Positions 57,269-64,000 of a stretch of 64,000 nucleotides of DNA are shown piece by piece. How positions within the stretch are numbered: the stretch's first letter is position 1; the number at the start of each line of letters is the position of its first letter. Below the pieces are notes generated by a model. It saw nothing but the letters and a program-made list of their open reading frames with translations. It made no database searches and had not been told where the DNA came from. Both the position numbers and the translations under genes were made by a program. This stretch comes from Zygnema cylindricum. Taxonomy: Eukaryota; Streptophyta; Zygnematophyceae; Zygnematales; Zygnemataceae. The stretch spans positions 329,362 to 393,361 of the forward strand of contig JBBHKE010003519.1 of NCBI GenBank assembly GCA_037447655.1, given 5' to 3'.

Positions 57269-58270
57269 TGTTGAAATAAATAGTTTTTTGGTATTTTCTA
57301 GGTCTTAATATATTAGCGGAAAAAGAAACATGTAGGCAACTTGTCTTCATCTCTTCTCTCTTACCCCCATACTTGTTGTAGTCACTGAAAGAGAGAGAGA
57401 GTGATGGAGCCATGGCTTCCCCAGCTCCATAGACAAGGTTAGAGAGTGACCTTAAGTCACTCTCTACAAAAAGGTTGAGTCTAGCAAGACTCGAACCCCC
57501 GACCGATAGAGCGTGGCGTAGCCGTCCGCTCTAACGAGTATGTCGTAGATGTTTGCTAAAGTATATAGGGTGTGATTTATATTTAAACGATGTTACATCC
57601 CCTAATCCGATTAACAGAAATATAAATGTAACATCATAGAACAGGGTAAGATTCAGTGCGAAACAGAATCCCGCACGAAACAAATGAATCTGACATTTGT
57701 TTCGACGGATGATATTTAATGTCGGTTCTTATCCAACGACATACGTCCTCGCCGAGATCCCAAAAAGGTTAATTTGGCGTTTTGTGACGTGGCATGACCT
57801 GGAGCCACGTGGAAGGATGACATTCGGTCGTAGGAATTGCGAGGAACGTACGGACGAGTGAAAAGCGGACACGCGTCCACTTACTAGCCTTGTCGTACAT
57901 AGGCCGTACAAAAGGTACACCGGCAGTAGTACTTTTTTGGTGCGGTACATTAATCTCATTGGTCCGTACTTCAGTAGATAGAAGTTATTAGAGGGAATCA
58001 GGACTTAAAAATTTTTGGTAGGTAGTCACCTCTCCCTTTGAGAGTTTGTACAAATTGACATTTTTTATTGCCTCATAACTTATCGCCTGGTTGGGCGTTT
58101 TCAAAGATTTATTTTCGTGCGGCTCAAAGGAGTCCAGGCTGCACAGGGGTGCAGTCAGATTGTCTTTTTGTCTGCTTGGGTAGCAAGGGTTGCCATTGAA
58201 AGTGGGTTAGTTAATAACTTTCTACAGGCTTCCTGAATTCTGTAGTCCAATGGAGGACACAGAATTGCAA
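57269..58270 (+). repeat. Element L 5' LTR, mosaic of I-type and B-type
   Basis: 1002 bp, TGTTGAAATA to CAGAATTGCA. The first ~450 bp (including TAAGTCACTCT, AAAAAGGTTGAGT and the tRNA-like cassette) resemble the I LTR. From about 57740-57770 onward (GGCGTTTTGTGACGTGGCAT, GGCCGTACAAAAGGTACACC, GAGAGTTTGTACAAATTG) it matches the B LTR. This supports recombination between LTR families. Confidence 0.82.
57473..57543 (-). other. tRNA-like cassette in L LTR
   Basis: B box GGTTCGAGTCT (57497-57487, 10 of 11) and A-box end GTTAGAGCGG (57535-57526) on the minus strand, preceded by TCGGGGG. Same type as in LTR I; antisense to the element. Confidence 0.7.
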
Positions 58271-58283
58271 AATATAGGCCCAC
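58271..58283 (+). promoter_or_regulatory. Primer-binding site of element L (degraded)
   Basis: AAATATAGGCCCA after the LTR end; the core TATAGGCCCA is one base off the TATGGGCCCA of the intact sites, with further changes at the first two positions. Confidence 0.55.
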
Positions 58284-60094
58284 CCTCTAGAGTGCGCATC
58301 TTCAATGGATCAGGGTTAATCTATTGGGAAGCTATGATGTCAGGGGCTTTGTGTGAAAAACGATACTGGGGTATTGTTAGTGGACAAGTGAAACGTCCAC
58401 CTCAGGGAACACCATCAGAATTTGGTGGAATAAGGTTTCTGTAGCAACATCTCCTACAGCAAAGGAGGCAGATGACGGGGACAGCAGTGTGTCCAAAAAA
58501 GGGAAAGAAAAGGAGACACCTCTTACTCCTATCGCTCCTATTCCCACAACATCTGTAGCGGCGATCGTGAAGACCGTGGAGACCGATACTCAAATGTGGG
58601 AAGACACCAACATGGCTGCCAAGAACTTCATTCTAAGACATCTCACACAAGATTTAACAACTCCCCACCTTCACGTTTACTAAGCCGAGGAGTTATGGGT
58701 GAGTTTGATGGAGATCTATAGAGCTAGTAGAATTCAAGAGCTCCAGTTGGCAGAGAAAAAGTTGGGAAATTATACTTACAAAGGGGGAAAGATGTTAGAC
58801 TACTGTAATGATATTTCTTATTTGTATATAGAGATGGAGAGTGCGGGATGGACATGTACAATTAAGATGAAGGTTAACACTGTCATCATGAAGTTACCCG
58901 ACGAGTATGAGAATATAGTGAACACGGTACAGGGAATGACTAATAGTTCATGGATGTGGAAAACAATGGTCCGCATGATACTTCTGCAGGAGAACACAAT
59001 TAAAATCAGAAGAGGAGAAAAGAGCGTTCAAGCTGTAGCCGCCACAAGGGAGAGGTGGAGACTAGATCAGAAAAAAACCATACAAAGGACAAAGAGTTCA
59101 GCCAGGAGGACCAATGCCCCCAAAGGGCCTATGTCATTTTTGCGAAAAGCCGGGACACTTCATCGCATATAGTGTCATTTGTCGGAGCTGAGGCTCTAAG
59201 AGAATCATGGAGGGGGTTTTTCCAGGGGGAAGAAAAAGGCACTTTTGGTCACAAAGGTGATAGGAGACTCCGAGGACGAGTCCTCTGAGGAGGATGGGGA
59301 GTTCCTTCTTCACGAGAGTTTGGAGGAGAAGGAGATCCCTCAGAGACAGAAGTGTACCCCTGAAGCAATTCGGGAAGCTCCACAAGAAGGATGGATCATT
59401 GACTCAGGTGCATCCATACATATGTGTGGTGACAAGGACCTCTTCACTAAGCTAAGAAAAATCCCTACAGTAGAAATAGAGTATGGGGATGGGAGAGTGG
59501 TTACTACAGATCTAGTGGGATTAGTTGATCTTAAAGTCTTAGTGGAGGGTCACACTTCTATACTCACTTTCTCAGATGTGCTCTATATTCCTCAACGGAG
59601 TAAAAATCTTGTCTCTACATCTATTTTAGATGACAAAGAATTTGATACCTTCACTGGAAAGGGAATCTTTACAGCTAAGTATGGGGATGAGGTTTACTTC
59701 ATTGCAGATAAGGGTAACCAAGGAATGTTTAGGCTTAACCTGAGTAATGAAAAGAAGAATGCTTATTATGTTGGTGTCCCAAAGTTGATGATTTTGCATA
59801 AGGGGTTGGGGCATGTGCATTTTGATAGGTTGAGGGAAATAAAGAAGCTTGGTGTAAGGGAAGGCATTCAGTTTAGTGACAATGAAATGGTGGATGATTT
59901 TAGTGGCTGGCCCAAGGAAAGGCTCACAGACTTCTTTTTCCTAAAGGCGCCACATATAGAGGAGAGAAGGTACTTGATTTAATCGACATAGATATCTGGG
60001 GAACAGCAAGGGTACCCTCAATTGGAGGGAAGAGGTATATGTTGAGAATTACTGATGACTGGTCTAGATATTCTAGAGTAAACTTCCTAAAAAC
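58271..60094 (+). pseudogene. Element L gag, protease and integrase start, truncated
   Basis: Gag opens in the LTR (MEDTELQNIGPPSRVRIFNG) and stops at 58441. The core continues (NMAAKNFILRHLTQDLTTPH, LQLAEKKLGNYTYKGGKMLD, MKLPDEYENIVNTVQGM). Frameshifts around the knuckle region (59140-59240) follow, then WIIDSGASIHMCGDKDLFTK with an intact D-S-G. The pre-integrase domain reads HKGLGHVHFDRL and has lost a CxxC cysteine (DDFSGW). TITDDW-type core reads LRITDDWSRYSRV. At 60094 the integrase is cut and joined to the middle of a B-type LTR. Confidence 0.87.
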
Positions 60095-60907
60095 CTACGG
60101 TTCGTCAAGTTGGCCGATAGCGGTCAACTTTATCCTATAAGACTAGGACCAATGCTAAGTGATATAGTATGTGATGGATATATATATATTTAGGGAGGAA
60201 CAAAATCTAATTAACTAAAATTTTATACGGCATGCATAGATACAGTTTTATGAAAGTACGAAGTATGATTCTATTTTAAAACAGATGCCACGCATTTTGT
60301 TTCGACAGTGAAACCAATGTCGCGCAAGTATTTATAACAGCTCAGATTGCGTCTCGCTGCAAATCCAAAAGCGCACATCATCGCCAAAATCCCGGAATGT
60401 TCACCTTGGCGTTTTGTGACGTGGCATGACTTGGAGCCACGTGGAGAGATGACATTTGGTCATGGGAATCCGAGGATTGTACGAACGAGTGAAAAGCAGA
60501 CACGCATCCGCTTAATAGCCATATCGTACATAGATCATACAAAAGGTACATCGCCAATAGTACTTTTTGGTACGGTACAATAATCTGATTGGTCCGTACT
60601 TCAGTAGATAGAAGTTATTAGAGGGAATCAGGACTTATAAAATTTTGGTAGGTAGTCACCTCTCCCTTTGAGAGTTTGTACAAATTGGCATTTTTATTGC
60701 CTCATAACTTATCGGCAGGTTGGCCATTTTCAGTGATTCTTTTTGCTACGCAATCAGCGGAGTCTAGGCTGTATAAGGGTGCAGTCAAACTTTCACTTTG
60801 CCTTCTTGGGACAGTAGTGGTTGTGGCTTGAAGTGGGTTAGTTAAATACTATCTAGAGGCTTCCTGCTTCCTGTATTCTGTGGTCCAATAGAGGACACAA
60901 AATTGCA
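60095..60907 (+). repeat. Element N 5' LTR, 3' portion only (B-type)
   Basis: Begins in mid-LTR (CTACGGTTCGTCAAGTTGGC matching B's CTGCGGTTCGTCTAGCTGGC) and runs to ACAAAATTGCA. The first ~250 bp of the LTR are missing through a deletion that fused it to L integrase. Only the A-box half of the tRNA-like cassette (TAGTCTTATAGG, 60145-60134, minus strand) is left. Confidence 0.85.
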
Positions 60908-60920
60908 GATTATAGGCCCA
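60908..60920 (+). promoter_or_regulatory. Primer-binding site of element N
   Basis: GATTATAGGCCCA after the LTR; two mismatches to GGTTATGGGCCCA. Confidence 0.6.
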
Positions 60921-61526
60921 CCCTCTAGGGTGCCCACCTTCAATGGATCTCGGTTCATCTATTCGGAGGCCATGATGATAGGAGCTTTGTGCGAAAAATG
61001 AAACTGGGGTATCGTTAGTGGACAAGTGAAACGTCCACCTTCGAGAACTCCACCAGGATTTGGAGGAGTAAGATTTCTTGCAGCAACGGTTGCCTCAGCC
61101 GATGAGGCAGATGATGGGGACAGCAATTGTCCGAAAGGGGGAAAGGGAAGGAGACACCCCTCACTCCTATTGCCACAGTCCCGAGATCGGCAACCGTGAA
61201 GACCGCGAAGAACAATACTCACATGTGGGAGGATGTAAACATGGTTGCCAAGAACTTCATTCTGGGGCACCTCACTCAAGATTTGGCCACTCCTCATCTG
61301 CACATTTACAAGGCCGGGGAGTTGTGGGTGGGTTTGGTGGAGGTTTATAGACCTGAAACCATTCATGAGCTTCAGTTGGCTGAGCAAAAGCTAGTGAGTT
61401 ACACTTATAAAGGAGGAAAGATGTTAGATTAGTGTAATAATCTTTCTTGTTTTTATATGAAGATGGAAAGTGTCGTATGGACAGGTACAATGAAAATAAA
61501 AGTTAACACCCTTATCATTAAGTTAC

Positions 61527-62404
61527 TGTTGTATTTGAAAAGCTTTAAGTCTCAGCAAATCTATATAGACACGCGTCATCACCTGAATCAGAGTACAGGT
61601 TTTAGAATGGCACCGACAACGCAGCTGCGACGCAGATGGAACAAGCGCAGCTGCGGTTATTTTTGGTCTGTACGGACAAACGCAGCCTGCGACGCAACGG
61701 GTCAAAACGCAACTGCGGATATTTTGGTATATAACAGCGCAGTTGCTACGCAACAAGACAAACGCAGTTGCGGCGAACTTGTGTATGTGATAACGCAGCT
61801 GCTACCAAGCTGCGGATATTTTTGAATGTAATCAGGAATTGGACTGCGCTACTGCGGTTGATTCAAATCAAGTCAACGGACGAGATTCACTAAGCTAGGC
61901 GATAAGTATTTGATTAAATAACCTGTACAGGATTCTCAGTCATATTGAGTGTGCAATGATAGATTAGTTTTAGCGTGATCAGGTACACTTAGACCTTAGT
62001 GGGAGTTTAGTTCTTTTGGACGTATCTTGTAGGAATACTTGTATCGGCGGTACACACTATGTTGAAGTACAACTAAGTGAAGAAGTATAAGACTTAGGAC
62101 GTAGAACATTTTATGTATCCAGACTTCCAGACAGTGTAATCTGCAGACAGTTTTTGGGAAACTTTTGAGTTGCATATCTTGGTGTATGTTGGATCAATTG
62201 AGCTGAAACTTTGGGAGTTGTCAGTCTTTGTGATATTCTATATTGCTTTATAGTTTGAAGTAGTTTGGTTCATTGTATCAGATTTGGTGAGTTGTAGAAT
62301 ACAGCTGTTTGATAGGATTCTAGATAAGCTTCTGTGAGTGAGATTATGTCTACTTCCACTACTACTGCTGATGCTCCACCTGCTCCAGTGGTTGTAGAAC
62401 AACA
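61527..62404 (+). mobile_element. Element M: LTR-like insertion (TGTTG...CAACA) in N gag
   Basis: 878 bp with perfect target duplication GTTAC (61522-61526, 62405-62409). Starts TGTTGTATTTGAAAAG, ends GTAGAACAACA. Related to H by its start and by the TTTTTGGGAAACT block. Its 5' third is an array of CGCAGCTGCG-like palindromes. Its last ~60 bases open a frame (ATG at 62346) that continues in frame into N gag. Most simply a solo LTR; it could also be a short non-autonomous element. Confidence 0.85.
61615..61835. repeat. Palindromic GCAGCTGCG repeat array inside M
   Basis: About six degenerate units containing ACGCAGCTGCG or variants (CGCAGTTGC, CGCAACTGCGG, GCAGCCTGCGACGC), several followed by a GATATTTTGG-like run, spaced roughly 35-65 bp. 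Each core is self-complementary. Confidence 0.7.
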
Positions 62405-64000
62405 GTTACCAGATGAGTACAACAACATAGTGTACCGAGTACAGGAAATGGGTGATAGTTCACGGAAATGGAATACAGTGGTCAAGATGATACTTGTGCA
62501 GGAAAACACAATGGAAATTAGGAGAGGAGGAAAGAACATTCAAGCTCTAGCAGCAAGAGGGGACTGATGGGGGAAGGACCCGAAAAAGCCGTACAAAGGG
62601 GAAAGACATCATTTTGGAGGACCGAGGCCCCAAAAGGGTCTTTGTCATTTTTGCAAAAAAGCGGGACATTTCATCGCAGATTTTGTCAAGTTGTCGGAGC
62701 TGAGGCTCCAAGAGAACCGTGGAGGGGGTTCTGGTGGAGGGAAGAAAAAGGCACTTGTCATTACAAAAGTGACAAGAAAAATCGAGGATGCGTCTTTTGA
62801 GCAGGATATGGAGCTTCTTCTTGACAATAATCTGGAGGAGAAAGAGATCCCTCGTAGATAGAAATGCGCCTTTGGAGCAATTGGGGAGGCTCCACAAAAA
62901 GGATGGATCATGGACTCAGGTGCATCGAAGCATATGTGTCGTGATAAGGAACTCTTCACTAAGCTAACAAATATCCTTACCGTAGAGATAGAGTATGGGG
63001 ATGGGAGAGTGGTTACAACAGAACTAGTGGGATCACTAGATCAGAGAGTCTTAGTGGAGGGTAAGACTGATATACTTACATTCTGAAATGTGCTCTACAT
63101 TCCTCAACTGAGTAAAAATCTTGTCTCTACGTCTGTGTTAGATAACAAAGAGTTTGATACCTTCACTAGAAAGGGAGTCTTTTTAGCTAAGTATGGGGAT
63201 GAAGTTTATTTCACGGCAGATAAGGGTAGCCGAGGAATGTTTAGGCTTAACCTGAGTAATGAAAACAAGAATGCTTACTATGTTGGTGTTCCTAAATTGA
63301 TGATTTGGCATAAGCGGTTGGGGCATGTACATTATGATAGGTTGAGGGAAATGAAAAAGCTTGGGGTAGTAGAAGGCATTCAGTTTGGGGATAATGAAAT
63401 GATGGATGATTGTAGTGGTTGTGCTCAAAGGTAAGGCTCACAGACTTCCCTTTCCCAAAGCCGCCACATATAGAGGTGAGAAAGTGTTAGATTTGGTCCA
63501 CACAGATATTTGGGGACCTGCAAATGTACCTTGGGTTGGAGGAAAAAGGTTTATGATGACAATAACCGATGACTGGTCTAGATACTCTAGAGTATAATTT
63601 CTAAAAACAAAGTCTGAAGCATCAACTTACTCCAAAGAATATAAAGCATGGAGTGAGAAGTTGCATGAAACCCCCATTAAGACGATAAGGAGTGATAACG
63701 GGGGAGAATATACCTCTAATCAGTTTGAGGAATACTTGAGAGATGAGGGAGTGTAGCACCAGAAAACTGTACCACATAATCAAGAGCAAAATGAATTAGC
63801 TGTGAGGTTAAACCGAACACTAAGAGATAGTGTAACAGTATGTTGGCTGACAAGAAAATAAGAAAGAGATTATGGGCATAAGCCATAAACTGTGCCAACT
63901 ATATTAAGAATAAAGTCCTTACCTCAGCTCTGAAAGGTACGACACCTTATGAGAGATGGGTTGAAAGGAAACCGCATATCTCTCACCGTAAAGTATTTGG

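Larger units (their letters stand above)
60908..64000 (+). pseudogene. Element N gag and pol (to window end), split by M
   Basis: Gag: GPPSRVPTFNGSRFIY, a frameshift near 61120, then NMVAKNFILGHLTQDLATPH and LQLAEQKLVSYTYKGGKMLD with a TAG at 61430. It is cut by M at 61526 and resumes at 62405 (PDEYNNIVYRVQEMGDSS). Then the knuckle CHFCKKAGHFIADF (last Cys lost) and protease WIMDSGASKHMC. The pre-integrase domain is WHKRLGH...CSGCAQ with a one-base insertion at about 63429. The integrase core has HTDIWGP, TITDDWSRYSRV and SDNGGEYTS, with stops at 63595 and 63752. It continues past the window. Confidence 0.87.

Noticed and set aside
57269-58270. This LTR as the simple 3' LTR of element I
   Set aside because: It is followed by a primer site and a new gag, not by flanking G sequence; its 3' half is B-type. 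A recombined I-L array remains possible, so the border is stated as uncertain.
21932-64000. Retrovirus or endogenous pararetrovirus
   Set aside because: Domain order protease-integrase-RT-RNase H with copia motifs and no envelope or movement-protein frame; these are Ty1/copia elements.
1-64000. CRISPR array, operon or phage system
   Set aside because: Repeats are minisatellites or LTRs without spacer structure; the genes have spliceosomal introns, so the DNA is eukaryotic.

Overview
This is a eukaryotic nuclear window, most likely from a plant or other streptophyte. The evidence is three intron-split genes with GT-AG junctions that I could join in frame: a plant-type hydroxysteroid dehydrogenase (steroleosin/HSD-like), a COX10 haem A-synthesis farnesyltransferase, and a fatty-acid-hydroxylase/sterol-desaturase family enzyme. 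It is supported by dense Ty1/copia retrotransposons whose primer-binding sites match a plant-style initiator tRNA-Met anticodon arm (GGTTATGGGCCCACC). No bacterial operon, CRISPR or plasmid features were seen.

Layout, 1-21.9 kb (gene-bearing). A segmental duplication of about 2.2 kb carries two minus-strand sterol-desaturase-family genes. The left copy (850-2552) is broken by a 1-base deletion and by loss of the end of exon 1. The right copy (5473-6955) reads as an intact two-exon, 269-residue protein. A 24-bp minisatellite of about 1 kb lies between them. Next is a six-exon HSD-like gene (8668-11936, plus, 343 residues), converging on a seven-exon COX10 gene (13797-19150, minus, 471 residues). 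Three probable non-autonomous TIR DNA transposons lie in COX10 intron 5 and upstream of COX10.

Layout, 21.9-64 kb (nested copia elements). I resolved the nest using terminal repeats and 5-bp target-site duplications (TSDs). An old plus-strand element G is split by element B (23358-48420, TSD CACAC), by H (TGTTG...CAACA, about 1.27 kb) and by I (51631 onward). B is itself split by the minus-strand elements A (24432-30641, TSD GGAGC) and C (31382-37830), and by a foreign copia reverse-transcriptase fragment F. F is in turn split by E (41571-46159, TSD AACGA), a non-coding LTR element. I contains solo LTRs J and K and abuts a mosaic LTR that starts L. L is truncated and fused to a partial LTR of N. 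N runs off the window and carries insertion M (TSD GTTAC). All gag/pol genes seen are damaged; A is the least damaged.

Most striking pattern. The A/B/C/G/I/L/N elements have two tRNA-linked features. (1) Directly abutting the 5' LTR is a primer-binding site complementary to the anticodon arm of initiator tRNA-Met, the arrangement known for Drosophila copia, rather than to the tRNA 3' end. The ATG in that site is in frame with gag. (2) Every LTR carries, at about 145-300 bp from its 5' end, a tRNA-like cassette with Pol III A-box/B-box-like sequences, always antisense to the element. The cassette differs between LTR families, and at least one LTR looks like a mosaic that took its cassette from another family. 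E lacks both features and has a conventional tRNA-Met 3'-end primer site.
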